This document shows positions 31,928-40,281 of a stretch of 64,000 nucleotides of DNA, in pieces. How positions within the stretch are numbered: position 1 is the stretch's first letter; every line of letters starts with the position of its first letter. The notes beneath the pieces were generated by a model that saw only the letters and a list, made by a program, of their open reading frames with translations, was not told the origin of the DNA and did not search any database. The position numbers and the translations under genes are program-made. The DNA is taken from NCBI RefSeq assembly GCF_014384705.1, contig NZ_JACRSN010000008.1, positions 81,707 to 145,706 of the forward strand, in the 5' to 3' direction. The DNA comes from Yeguia hominis. GTDB taxonomy: Bacteria; Bacillota; Clostridia; Oscillospirales; Acutalibacteraceae.

Positions 31928-33117
31928 ATCACACGATTATACAAACCTTGCTGAAAACCGAAAAAGGGTCTTTTTATGCGTTTGATATCGGGATTTTAAA
32001 AAACCGGGTCCGATGGATTGCCGGTCACTTGCCAAAACAGGTCGATTTATGCTACGCTGTAAAAGCCAATCTCTTTTTGGCGAAAGAGCTCGAAAATCAG
32101 GTTGCTCGCTTTGAAGTATGCTCTCCCGGCGAGGCTGCTGTTTGCCGGACACTCGGAATTCCTTCTGAAAAGATCGTCGTTTCCGGCGTTTACAAGACGC
32201 CGTCCGTCATGGCGGAGATGCTTGCCGACCCCGCATTTTGCCCGGTCTATACCATCGAATCGTTGGAGCAGTATGCGCTGCTTTCCCGTCTTGCCAAAGA
32301 GAACGGACGCCAAATTTCGGTTCTGCTCCGGCTGACAAACGGCAGCCAGTTCGGCATGAACGAAGAAGACATCTTTGCGCTTGTCCGCCAGACAGAAAAC
32401 GATTCGCCGCTGCGGATTCTGGGCCTGCAGTTTTTCTCCGGTACACAAAAGCAGTCGGTGAAAAAACTCCGGCGCGAACTGGCAGCGCTCGACGCCTTAT
32501 TGCTCCGGCTCAAGACGGAACTCCAGTTCACCGCCGAAGAGCTTGAATTCGGAACCGGTTCGCCGGTTGTCTACTTTGAAGGCGAAACATTTGACGAAGA
32601 AGCTTACTTTGCCGCGCTCTCGGAGACGCTTTGCGAAATGCAGTTTGCAGGAAAAATCACGCTGGAGCTCGGACGGAGTATTGCCGCTTCCTGCGGATTT
32701 TACTTTACCCCGGTTGTGGACTGCAAAACGAATCACGGGCAAAACTATGCGCTCGTAGACGGCGGCATGCATCATATCGCCTATTTCGGGCAGTACATGG
32801 CCATGAAACGCCCGTTTCTGTCCGTCTGCGGCAAAGAGGGTCTCCCGCCCGATGCAGAATGGACCATCTGCGGTTCGCTCTGCTCGATGAACGATCTGCT
32901 TGCAAAGCAAGTCCTGCTGCCTGCCCTGCAGGTTGGGGACGTTCTCCGCTTTGAAAACACGGGTGCTTACTGTGTAACGGAAGGAATCTCTCTCTTTTTA
33001 ACAAGGGAACTTCCCGCCGTTTATCTCATTTTGGAAAACGGCGAAATTTTGAAAGTACGCAGTACGATACAAACTGCGGCATGGAACACGCCGCAATACG
33101 GAAAGAAAGGATTTTGA
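31924..33117 (+). CDS. fold-type III PLP-dependent decarboxylase (DapDC/ornithine/BtrK-like)
   Basis: Protein of 397 residues with an alanine racemase-like barrel and a C-terminal beta domain. The PLP lysine lies in CYAVKANLFLAKEL (about residue 43). RFEVCSPGEAAVCRTLG follows, and the phosphate-binding loop is FGTGSPVVYF, with ELGRSIAASCGFYF beyond it. ALVDGGMHHIAYF and the catalytic-cysteine segment CGSLCSMNDLLAK (about 320-332) identify a decarboxylase rather than a racemase. FENTGAYCVTEG supplies the dimer-site tyrosine. It starts with TTG overlapping the adenylation gene by 4 bases. Relatives act on free DAP, Lys, Orn or Arg, or, like BtrK, on glutamyl thioester bound to a carrier protein. 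The company of a ligase and an ACP favours the latter. Confidence 0.85.
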   Translation: MNHTIIQTLLKTEKGSFYAFDIGILKNRVRWIAGHLPKQVDLCYAVKANLFLAKELENQVARFEVCSPGEAAVCRTLGIPSEKIVVSGVYKTPSVMAEMLADPAFCPVYTIESLEQYALLSRLAKENGRQISVLLRLTNGSQFGMNEEDIFALVRQTENDSPLRILGLQFFSGTQKQSVKKLRRELAALDALLLRLKTELQFTAEELEFGTGSPVVYFEGETFDEEAYFAALSETLCEMQFAGKITLELGRSIAASCGFYFTPVVDCKTNHGQNYALVDGGMHHIAYFGQYMAMKRPFLSVCGKEGLPPDAEWTICGSLCSMNDLLAKQVLLPALQVGDVLRFENTGAYCVTEGISLFLTRELPAVYLILENGEILKVRSTIQTAAWNTPQYGKKGF

Positions 33118-33119
33118 AC

Positions 33120-33350
33120 ATGGAACGACTGATTGAAATTTTGGAAGACATCCACCCCGACATTGATTACGCCACCTGCACGGATCTGATCGATGGGCAT
33201 CGCCTGGATTCCTTATCGATTATTTCGCTCGTGGCAGAGCTTGAAGATGAATATGACATCACGATCCCGGCCGTCGAAATCATTCCGGCAAACTTCAACT
33301 CTGCTGCAGCAATTCTCAAAATGGTAGAACGTCTGCAAGAGGACGAATAA
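33120..33350 (+). CDS. acyl carrier protein (DltC-like)
   Basis: Phosphopantetheine carrier of 76 residues. The attachment serine is in HRLDSLSIISLVAELEDEY (the DSL motif, about residue 33), followed by the usual helix III. It is distinct from the fatty-acid AcpP at 44658 and much less acidic there. ATG 33120 comes 3 bases after the decarboxylase stop, with AAAGGA upstream; the longer frame from 33081 is inside the decarboxylase. It is followed 2 bases later by the MBOAT gene. It should carry the product of the adenylation enzyme to the membrane acyltransferase. Confidence 0.88.
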   Translation: MERLIEILEDIHPDIDYATCTDLIDGHRLDSLSIISLVAELEDEYDITIPAVEIIPANFNSAAAILKMVERLQEDE

Positions 33351-33351
33351 G

Positions 33352-34989
33352 ATGGCCGATCTCCTGAAATTCGCCCTGAATTTTCGCGTTACCGCGCTGA
33401 CCTCTTATTTTTCCATTGCATATCTGGGAATTTTTCTGCCGGTTGCACTCATCGTTTACCGTATTCTGCCGCAGAAATTGCGGCGGTATTTTATGCTGGT
33501 TGCAAGTTATGGGTTCTTTTGGCTGATCAGCGGGAAACTTGTCGCTTTTTTGTTTCTTTCCACGCTCTCCATTTATCTTTGCGGGCTTTGGCTCGGTCAG
33601 CTGCAGGCAAAACGCAGTGCGCGTGCAAAGGAACTGCCGAAAGAAGAAAAGAAAGCGCTGAAGAAACGATATCTCACCTATCAGCGGTGGGTTCTGTTCC
33701 TGGCGGCGCTGATCAATCTCGGCATTTTGCTGACGCTCAAATACAGCGCGTTTTTCCTTTCGAACGTCAACGCGCTTCTGCATACCATGCGCACATCGGC
33801 TGTCCTTCCCATTCCCAAATTTGTCATGCCGATTGGAATTTCGTTTTATACCATGCAGGCAATCTCTTATGTATTTGACGTCTATCACGGCGTGATCAAA
33901 GCGGATCGGAATTTTGCACGGCTCGCCCTTTTCATGAGCTTTTTTCCGCAAATCGTCGAAGGCCCGATTTGCCGGTATGCGCAGACTGCCGAACAGCTCT
34001 GGGCCGCGCCGCAAATCAAATTTGCAAATTTCACCTCCGGCCTGCAGCGAATTCTGTTTGGCATGATGAAAAAGCTTGTGATTGCGGATCGGCTCAATCC
34101 GATGATCACGGAAATTTTTAAGAACTACGCAAATTATAACGGCGGTGTCGTGGCGCTCGGCGCAATCGCATACACCTGCCAGCTCTACATGGATTTTTCC
34201 GGCACGATGGATGCTGTGATCGGTACGGCGGAAATTTTCGGCGTCACCATGCCGGAAAACTTTGCGCGCCCGTTCTTTTCCAAAAGCATCTCCGAGTTCT
34301 GGAAACGGTGGCACATCACGCTCGGCACCTGGTTTAAAGATTATATCTTTTATCCGGTCACCATGTCCGGCCCGATGAAAAAACTGACTTCAGCGGCACG
34401 CAAAAAGGTCGGCAATCACTTCGGACCGCTTGCCGCAGGCGCGGTTGCGCTCTTCTGCGTATGGTTCTGTAACGGACTCTGGCACGGCGCAGCGTGGAGC
34501 TATATTTTCTTTGGTATGTATCATTTTGTCCTGATTCTCTCCGGCAATATGATCGAGCCGCTTGCCGGAAAAGTACTAAAGGCGCTCCACATTGAACGGG
34601 ACCATTTTCCCTATCGGTGCTTTCAAATCGTGCGCACAACCTGTCTGGTTGTGATCGGCGAGTTGTTTTTCCGCGCCGAAGGGCTTCAGGCGGGCTTGCA
34701 GATGTTCGGAAAGATGGTCACAGACTTCTCTTTTTCCACCTTGAATGCACAGGCCTTAGAAGCGTTTAACCTGGATTTTTATGATATTGCGATCGTGCTC
34801 TTTACCGTCGCTGTCATTTTTGTCATCAGTATTTTAAACGAAAAAGGGCAGTCCATCCGCGAATGGATCACACACCGTCCGCTGGTTGCCCGCTGGGCGA
34901 TTTTGTATGCCTGGATCCTGTTCGTTCTGATCTTCGGCGCGTATGGGCACGGATATGTCTCAGTCGACCCGATTTATGCCAATTTTTAG
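33352..34989 (+). CDS. MBOAT-family O-acyltransferase (DltB/AlgI-like)
   Basis: Polytopic membrane acyltransferase of 545 residues. About ten helices are visible, from YLGIFLPVALIVYRIL at the N-terminus to the helix ending VLIFGAYGHG. The MBOAT signature has SEFWKRWHITLGTWFKDYIF (about 305-324), with FFPQIVEGPICRY earlier. The catalytic histidine is in CNGLWHGAAWSYIFFGMYH (about residue 383). The size and motifs fit AlgI/PatA/DltB enzymes that move an acyl group across the membrane onto a polymer hydroxyl. In this operon it would take the amino-acyl group from the ACP. It is separated by one base from the ACP gene and 11 from the next. Confidence 0.88.
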   Translation: MADLLKFALNFRVTALTSYFSIAYLGIFLPVALIVYRILPQKLRRYFMLVASYGFFWLISGKLVAFLFLSTLSIYLCGLWLGQLQAKRSARAKELPKEEKKALKKRYLTYQRWVLFLAALINLGILLTLKYSAFFLSNVNALLHTMRTSAVLPIPKFVMPIGISFYTMQAISYVFDVYHGVIKADRNFARLALFMSFFPQIVEGPICRYAQTAEQLWAAPQIKFANFTSGLQRILFGMMKKLVIADRLNPMITEIFKNYANYNGGVVALGAIAYTCQLYMDFSGTMDAVIGTAEIFGVTMPENFARPFFSKSISEFWKRWHITLGTWFKDYIFYPVTMSGPMKKLTSAARKKVGNHFGPLAAGAVALFCVWFCNGLWHGAAWSYIFFGMYHFVLILSGNMIEPLAGKVLKALHIERDHFPYRCFQIVRTTCLVVIGELFFRAEGLQAGLQMFGKMVTDFSFSTLNAQALEAFNLDFYDIAIVLFTVAVIFVISILNEKGQSIREWITHRPLVARWAILYAWILFVLIFGAYGHGYVSVDPIYANF

Positions 34990-35000
34990 GAGGTTGACCC

Positions 35001-36023
35001 ATGCAAAACACAATGAAAAAGTTCCTGGGATCCCTCTTATTTCTGGCTGGTCTCCTAGGCTTCCTGGCGCTCCTGTCCCCCATTTTTCTTCCTAAGACCA
35101 ATGCAAAGGAGGCCGGCATGCGAAACGCTTCGGCCGTCGGCGTCTTTGCGGAACCGAAAGACACACTGGACGTTCTGGTTTTCGGAGATAGTGAAACCTA
35201 TTCCTCGATCTCTCCAATGGAAATCTGGGAAAGCTACGGAATTTCCAGCTATGTCTGCGGAACGCCGTCCCAAAGGCTCAACTATACGGAACAGTTCGTG
35301 GAGCAGGTTTTGGAAAACCAGAACCCGAAACTTGTGGTTCTGGAAACCAATGCGATTTTCCGCCGGATTTCGTTTGCGCGGACGGTCAAATCCAAAGCGG
35401 AAACTGCTTTCCCCATCTTTCTTTATCATGACAGATGGAAATCTCTTACCGCCGAAGATTTTTCGTTCGGTCCGACCCAGTATCTTTACAGAGAACCGGA
35501 TCGTGGATTCCGCTTCTTCACGCAAACAGAATCCGCAACCAAAAAAGCACAGAAAAAATATATGAAGCCCAGCGAAAAGAAGGAAAAAATCCCCGGAAAC
35601 AACGCAGAATACGTTGCGCAGATCGCGCAGCTCTGCAAGGATCACGGCGCAGAGTTTATGCTTCTGAGCACGCCAAGCACAAAGAACTGGAACTACAAAC
35701 GGCACAACACGATTGCCGCGCTTGCGGAATCGCTCGATATTGAGTATCTGGATATGAACCTGTTACAGGATGAATTAAAAATCAACTGGAACACCGATAC
35801 ACGGGATCGAGGCGATCATCTGAATTATTTTGGCTCTAAAAAAGCCACGGCTGTCTTCGGAAACTATCTGCATGATCTCGGCATTTTGCCGGATCACCGC
35901 GGTGAAGAAGCCTACTCGCAGTGGGATATCGATTTGAAGAATTATCACAAAGAAATTGAAACTGCACTTGCCACGGAAGGAATGGACGGAACCGCCGGCG
36001 GCGAAGTCAAGCAAAATCCCTGA
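35001..36023 (+). CDS. membrane-anchored SGNH hydrolase-fold protein (DltD/AlgX-like)
   Basis: Extracytoplasmic protein of 340 residues. One N-terminal membrane segment (FLGSLLFLAGLLGFLALLSP, about 8-27) is followed by an SGNH/DltD fold. The first block is LDVLVFGDSETYSSISPMEI, with the nucleophile serine of GDSE at about residue 60. The last block is RGDHLNYFGSKKATAVFGNY, with the Asp-x-His pair. DltD carries out the last transfer of D-alanine to lipoteichoic acid, and AlgX/J-like proteins do so for alginate; this one occupies the same place in the operon. AGGAGG precedes the ATG. A terminator hairpin follows. The polymer acceptor is unknown. Confidence 0.82.
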   Translation: MQNTMKKFLGSLLFLAGLLGFLALLSPIFLPKTNAKEAGMRNASAVGVFAEPKDTLDVLVFGDSETYSSISPMEIWESYGISSYVCGTPSQRLNYTEQFVEQVLENQNPKLVVLETNAIFRRISFARTVKSKAETAFPIFLYHDRWKSLTAEDFSFGPTQYLYREPDRGFRFFTQTESATKKAQKKYMKPSEKKEKIPGNNAEYVAQIAQLCKDHGAEFMLLSTPSTKNWNYKRHNTIAALAESLDIEYLDMNLLQDELKINWNTDTRDRGDHLNYFGSKKATAVFGNYLHDLGILPDHRGEEAYSQWDIDLKNYHKEIETALATEGMDGTAGGEVKQNP

Positions 36024-36048
36024 AGTCAAGCAAACCCCTTTCATCACA

Positions 36049-36088
36049 AAACACCTGATGCCGGAAACCGGTGTCAGGTGTTTTTGCA
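36049..36088 (+). terminator. terminator of the Dlt-like operon
   Basis: AACACCTGA and TCAGGTGTT, with an inner CCGG/CCGG stem, are followed by TTTTTG. It ends the five-gene unit 25 bases after the last stop. Confidence 0.8.
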
Positions 36089-36461
36089 TCTGCCAGAATG
36101 TCACGGGATGCCTAAGCTTGTTCGGTCGATCTTCTCCCCAAAGTTTTGCGTGTTGTCCCAATCCACGTGCTCTGCATGGTTTCTATCAAGGGATGGGCTG
36201 CGGGGCCTTCTCCATTTCTTTTCTGCTGCAAGAGCCCCCGTCAAACGATCCTCCTCCCATTTGAATACAAATCACTTCTATTTTGCCGGGAACACACACC
36301 GTATTGGGCTGTTTATTTGTTGTGCGAGGGGAAAATCCTTATGCCCCTTGCAGACGCCGTCTCCGGCGCGCCTGACACGCTTCACGGCACGATGTCTTTT
36401 TCCGATGCTCATTCCGCTTTCTGCGCAACCCTCTATCGCGATTTACTTTTTTTACAAAACA
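36089..36461. other. intergenic stretch, no gene recognised
   Basis: This convergent gap lies between the Dlt-like operon and the heat-shock operon. No ribosome binding site-linked frame and no known RNA motif were seen, apart from the two flanking terminators. Confidence 0.5.
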
Positions 36462-36514
36462 AAAAGACTCCAGCAGAACACATTTTTACTGTGTGCCCTT
36501 CTGCGGGAGTCTTC
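36462..36514 (-). terminator. terminator of the hrcA-grpE-dnaK-dnaJ operon
   Basis: On the minus strand AAGACTCCCGCAGAA pairs with TTCTGCTGGAGTCTT (one mismatch) and is followed by TTTGTTTTG, starting 16 bases after the dnaJ stop. Confidence 0.8.
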
Positions 36515-36529
36515 TATTTTAAAAAACAC

Positions 36530-37684
36530 TTAGTCTCCAAACATTTCCTTGAGTTTTTGGAAAAACTTGCTGCGTTTTTGATAGTTCTTTTCTTCTGCGC
36601 CGTTTGCATCAAATTCCTGCAAGAGCTCTTTCTGCCGGGCCGTCAGGTTTTTCGGTACTTCTACCGTTACCTGCACATACTGGTCTCCGCGGCCACGGCC
36701 ATTTACATGCGGAATTCCTTTTTTGGCGAGTTTAAAAATGTCCCCCGGCTGAGTGCCTTCATGGATCCGATAGCTGACGCGGCCGTCCAGCGTCGGCACC
36801 GTCACCTCAGCGCCCAGAGCGGCCTGTGCAAAGGTGATCGGCATCTCACACCAGACGTCATAGCCTTTCCGCTCAAAAATCGGATGCGGGCGAACATTCA
36901 CATACACATGCAAATCGCCGCTCGGTCCGCCGTTTGCACCGGCATTGCCCATTCCACTGACATTGAGGATGCCTTCGTTGTCGATTCCTGCCGGAACAGA
37001 AATCTCAATGGTCTTCTGTCTGCGCAGATGACCCGTTCCACGGCAATCCGGGCAGGGCTTTTCGATAATTTTTCCGCGGCCCCCGCAGCGGTCACAGCCA
37101 CGGGAACTCTGGACAACGCCAAATGGGGTACGCTGATTGATCCGGACTTGCCCTGTTCCATTACACTGCGGACAGGTTTTAGGAGAGGTTCCCTTCTCGG
37201 CCCCGGTTCCAGAACAGGTTTTGCAGACCTCGATCTGCGGATACGTAATACTCTTTTTGCAGCCCTTCGCCGCTTCTTCAAAGGAAATATTGAGCACGGC
37301 TTCCGCATCGCTCCCGCGTCTTGGCGCATTCGGATTGGACTGGCGCCGACCGCCAAATCCGCCACCGAAAAAGCTGTCGAAAATATCCCCGAAATCGACA
37401 CCGCCAAATCCGCCGCCGAACGGATCGCCGCCACCAGCGCCGCCGCCGAAATTCGGATCCACGCCGGCGTGGCCAAACTGGTCATACCGGGCTTTCTTGT
37501 CTTTATCCGAAAGCACCTCGTAGGCTTCGTTGAGTTCCTTGAACTTTGCTTCCGCCGTCTTGTCTCCAGGGTTCAAGTCGGGGTGGTATTGCTTGGCCAA
37601 TTTTCGATAGGCCTTTTTGATTTCATCGTCCGTTGCATTTTTCGGGATGCCCATGACCTCGTAGTAATCTCTTTTATCTGCCAA
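36530..37684 (-). CDS. dnaJ: chaperone protein DnaJ (Hsp40)
   Basis: Co-chaperone of 384 residues that stimulates DnaK ATPase and binds unfolded protein. The J domain (about 1-70) carries the HPD motif in YRKLAKQYHPDLNPGDKT. A Gly/Phe-rich linker with many GGG repeats follows (about 75-120). Four CxxCxGxG zinc repeats are seen: CKTCSGTGAE, CPQCNGTGQV, CDRCGGRGKI and CPDCRGTGHL (about 148-212). The C-terminal substrate domains have the usual VPAGIDNEG and HPIFERKGYDVWCE. It is the last gene of the CIRCE-controlled operon, 84 bases after dnaK; a hairpin lies in that gap. Confidence 0.95.
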   Translation of the reverse strand: MADKRDYYEVMGIPKNATDDEIKKAYRKLAKQYHPDLNPGDKTAEAKFKELNEAYEVLSDKDKKARYDQFGHAGVDPNFGGGAGGGDPFGGGFGGVDFGDIFDSFFGGGFGGRRQSNPNAPRRGSDAEAVLNISFEEAAKGCKKSITYPQIEVCKTCSGTGAEKGTSPKTCPQCNGTGQVRINQRTPFGVVQSSRGCDRCGGRGKIIEKPCPDCRGTGHLRRQKTIEISVPAGIDNEGILNVSGMGNAGANGGPSGDLHVYVNVRPHPIFERKGYDVWCEMPITFAQAALGAEVTVPTLDGRVSYRIHEGTQPGDIFKLAKKGIPHVNGRGRGDQYVQVTVEVPKNLTARQKELLQEFDANGAEEKNYQKRSKFFQKLKEMFGD

Positions 37685-37702
37685 ACAAAATCACTCCACT
37701 TT

Positions 37703-37740
37703 TCACAGGCTCCAGAGGCGAAACCGCCCCTGAAGCCCGA
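37703..37740 (-). promoter_or_regulatory. hairpin in the dnaK-dnaJ gap
   Basis: GGCTTCAGGGGCG pairs with CGCCTCTGGAGCC on the minus strand (one mismatch), with no T-run. It may partially stop transcription or set an RNA processing point, so that less dnaJ than dnaK is made. Confidence 0.4.
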
Positions 37741-37768
37741 ATTCAACCGATTCTCACGATTGCACTTT

Positions 37769-39613
37769 TTACTTGTTGTTGTCGTCGACATCCGTGTATT
37801 CCGCGTCATACACATTGTTGTCGCCCTGCGGAGGCACGTTGCCCGCGCCGCCTGCACCAGCCGTCGGATCCTGCTGCGGAGCCGCATTCTTATACAGCTT
37901 CTCGCTGGCAGCATACATTGCTTTCTGCAGGTCTTCCATTCCGCTCTTCATGCGCTCTGTGTCATTCGCATTCATGGCTTCCTTGAGAGATGCAACCTTG
38001 GCATTCAGATCGGTTTTATCCGCTTCGTCCAGCTTGTCACCGCTGTCTGTAATCAGCTTTTCTACCGCATAGCAGAGGTTTTCCGCATTGTTCTTGGCGT
38101 CCACTTCTTCGCGGCGCTTTTTGTCCTCTGCAGCAAAGCGTTCTGCATCTTTGACAGCCTTGTCGATATCTTCTTTGCTCATGTTGGAGCTCGAAGAAAT
38201 GGTGATTTTCTGCTCTTTTCCGGTACCCATATCCTTTGCCGAGACATTGACAATCCCGTTTGCATCGATATCAAAGGTAACTTCGATCTGCGGGATTCCA
38301 CGCGGAGCCGGCGCAATGCCGTCCAGACGGAACAGGCCGAGCTGTTTATTGTCACGCGCAAATTCCCGTTCGCCCTGCAGGACGTTGACTTCAACCTGCG
38401 TCTGGCCGTCTGCCGCCGTAGAGAAGATCTGGCTCTTCTTCGTCGGGATGGTCGTATTGCGGTCGATGATCTTGGTCATCACGCCGCCCATCGTCTCAAC
38501 GCCGAGAGACAACGGTGTAACATCCAGAAGCAGCAAGCCCTGTACTTCGCCGCCGAGAACACCAGCCTGCAGCGCCGCGCCGATTGCAACGCATTCATCC
38601 GGGTTAATTCCCTTAAACGGCTCTTTGCCGATAAAGCTTTTCACTGCTTCCTGAACAGCCGGGATTCTCGTAGAACCGCCAACCAGAAGAACTTTGTCAA
38701 TCTGAGAGATGCTCAGGCCGGAATCGCTGAGCGCCTGACGAACCGGGCCCATGGTCTTTTCAACCAGATCCGCTGTCAGCTCATTGAATTTCGCACGGGA
38801 AAGTGTCAGATCCAGATGTTTCGGGCCGGTTGCATCCGCTGTGATAAACGGCAGGTTGATCGAAACCGATGTCATACCGGAAAGCTCAATCTTGGCCTTT
38901 TCTGCCGCTTCTTTGAGCCGCTGCATTGCCATCTTGTCGCCGCTCAGGTCAATTCCGGTCTCCGTCTTAAAGGACGAAACAATCCAGTCCATCACGCGCT
39001 TATCGAAGTCATCGCCGCCCAAGCGGTTGTTACCGGCTGTTGCCAAAACTTCCTGCACGCCATCGCCCATTTCAATGATCGAGACATCGAACGTACCGCC
39101 GCCAAGGTCATAAACCATGACTTTCTGGTCGTCGCCCTTGTCGATTCCGTAGGAAAGCGCCGCAGCTGTCGGTTCATTGATGATTCGTTTGACATCAAGA
39201 CCCGCAATCTTACCGGCATCCTTTGTTGCCTGGCGCTGTGCGTCCGTAAAGTAAGCCGGAACCGTAATGACCGCAGAGGTCACGGTATCGCCGAGATACG
39301 CTTCTGCATCGCTCTTGAGCTTTTGCAGAATCATTGCGGAAATTTCCTGCGGCGTGTAGTTTTTGCCGTCGACTGTCACCTTGTAGTTGGTGCCCATCTC
39401 ACGCTTGATGGAAGAAACGGTACGATCCGGGTTTGTAATTGCCTGACGCTTTGCAACCTGGCCGACCATGCGCTCGCCGGTTTTGGAAAAAGCCACAACA
39501 GACGGCGTTGTACGCGCGCCTTCTGCATTTGCGATTACGACCGGTTCTCCGCCTTCAATAACAGCCACACAAGAGTTTGTTGTTCCTAAGTCAATTCCAA
39601 TTGTCTTTGCCAT
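37769..39613 (-). CDS. dnaK: molecular chaperone DnaK (Hsp70)
   Basis: ATP-dependent chaperone of 614 residues. The nucleotide-binding domain has IGIDLGTTNSCVAVIEGGEP at the N-terminus, then VYDLGGGTFDVSIIEMGDG and VLLVGGSTRIPAVQEAVKSF. The substrate-binding domain starts at LLDVTPLSLGVETMGGVMT (about 365), and a helical lid follows. The C-terminal tail is Gly/Ala/Asn-rich and ends in acidic YTDVDDNNK. The ATG at 39613 has a GGAGG site. It follows grpE by 58 bases. The opposite strand has a spurious very long open frame due to codon bias. Confidence 0.97.
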   Translation of the reverse strand: MAKTIGIDLGTTNSCVAVIEGGEPVVIANAEGARTTPSVVAFSKTGERMVGQVAKRQAITNPDRTVSSIKREMGTNYKVTVDGKNYTPQEISAMILQKLKSDAEAYLGDTVTSAVITVPAYFTDAQRQATKDAGKIAGLDVKRIINEPTAAALSYGIDKGDDQKVMVYDLGGGTFDVSIIEMGDGVQEVLATAGNNRLGGDDFDKRVMDWIVSSFKTETGIDLSGDKMAMQRLKEAAEKAKIELSGMTSVSINLPFITADATGPKHLDLTLSRAKFNELTADLVEKTMGPVRQALSDSGLSISQIDKVLLVGGSTRIPAVQEAVKSFIGKEPFKGINPDECVAIGAALQAGVLGGEVQGLLLLDVTPLSLGVETMGGVMTKIIDRNTTIPTKKSQIFSTAADGQTQVEVNVLQGEREFARDNKQLGLFRLDGIAPAPRGIPQIEVTFDIDANGIVNVSAKDMGTGKEQKITISSSSNMSKEDIDKAVKDAERFAAEDKKRREEVDAKNNAENLCYAVEKLITDSGDKLDEADKTDLNAKVASLKEAMNANDTERMKSGMEDLQKAMYAASEKLYKNAAPQQDPTAGAGGAGNVPPQGDNNVYDAEYTDVDDNNK

Positions 39614-39671
39614 AATTCATTCCTCCAAAAATCAAATATTCGATCCGATTCAAACGGGTAAATTTAAAAAA

Positions 39672-40241
39672 TCAGTTTGCTACCTGCACCATCGCGTGGC
39701 GAACAACCTTGTCGCCCAGAAGATATCCCTTTTGGAATACCGCGCTGATGACATTTTCATCCAGCGTATCATCTTCAATATGAGAAACTGCATTGTGCAG
39801 ATCCGGATTAAATTCTTCCCCTACGCCCGCCATCTCTTCGACACCGAGTTTTTTCAGGGAATCAACCAGCTGTTTGGAGACCATCTCCACACCGCGCCGG
39901 AGATCTTCCGCGCTGCATTCTTTCTGTTCCAACGCCCGATCCAGATTATCGGCTACCGGAAGCAGCGCACAAATGGCTGCGATGGTTGCATCATTGTAGA
40001 TGCCCGCCTTTTCCCGTTCCGTTCGTTTCCGGAAATTATCATATTCTGCAAGCGTCCGGAGGTGCTGCTCTTTTAACGTTTTGAGCTCCTCCTCCAATTT
40101 CTCTGCCTTCACACGGAGTGCGTCCGATGCTTGCTGCTCCGGTTTTTCCGCTGCAGGCTCCGCCGTTTTTTCGGCCTCCTGCCTTGGCTCCTCTTGCACC
40201 GGCTCCTCCGGCATTCGCTTCTCCTCATTCTTTTTCGCCAA
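39672..40241 (-). CDS. grpE: nucleotide exchange factor GrpE
   Basis: Homodimeric factor of 189 residues that releases ADP from DnaK. A Glu/Pro/Ala-rich tail (about 1-45) precedes the long coiled coil, including KAEKLEEELKTLKEQHLRTL and AEYDNFRKRTEREK. The C-terminal beta domain has EEFNPDLHNAVSHIEDD and GYLLGDKVVRHAMVQVAN, the family signature. I chose TTG 40241 because AAGGAG lies nine bases before it; the TTG at 40250 touches the Shine-Dalgarno sequence. Confidence 0.93.
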   Translation of the reverse strand: MAKKNEEKRMPEEPVQEEPRQEAEKTAEPAAEKPEQQASDALRVKAEKLEEELKTLKEQHLRTLAEYDNFRKRTEREKAGIYNDATIAAICALLPVADNLDRALEQKECSAEDLRRGVEMVSKQLVDSLKKLGVEEMAGVGEEFNPDLHNAVSHIEDDTLDENVISAVFQKGYLLGDKVVRHAMVQVAN

Positions 40242-40281
40242 CGCTGGCAACTCCTTTCGGTAAAGCGCACGCGCTTTTTAT

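Noticed and set aside
31924..33117. Alanine racemase as identity of the PLP protein in the Dlt-like operon (would supply D-Ala)
   Set aside because: The cysteine-containing CGSLCSMND segment, DGGMHH and NTGAY motifs are those of fold-III decarboxylases; racemase signatures are missing.
33120..33350. Reading the carrier protein at 33120 as fatty-acid AcpP
   Set aside because: A canonical AcpP is encoded at 44658; this one is divergent and lies inside the Dlt-like operon.
36146..39589. Plus-strand open frame of 1147 codons opposite dnaJ and dnaK
   Set aside because: It is antisense to two firmly identified genes, low-complexity Arg/His-rich, has no domain, and arises from codon bias of the opposite strand.
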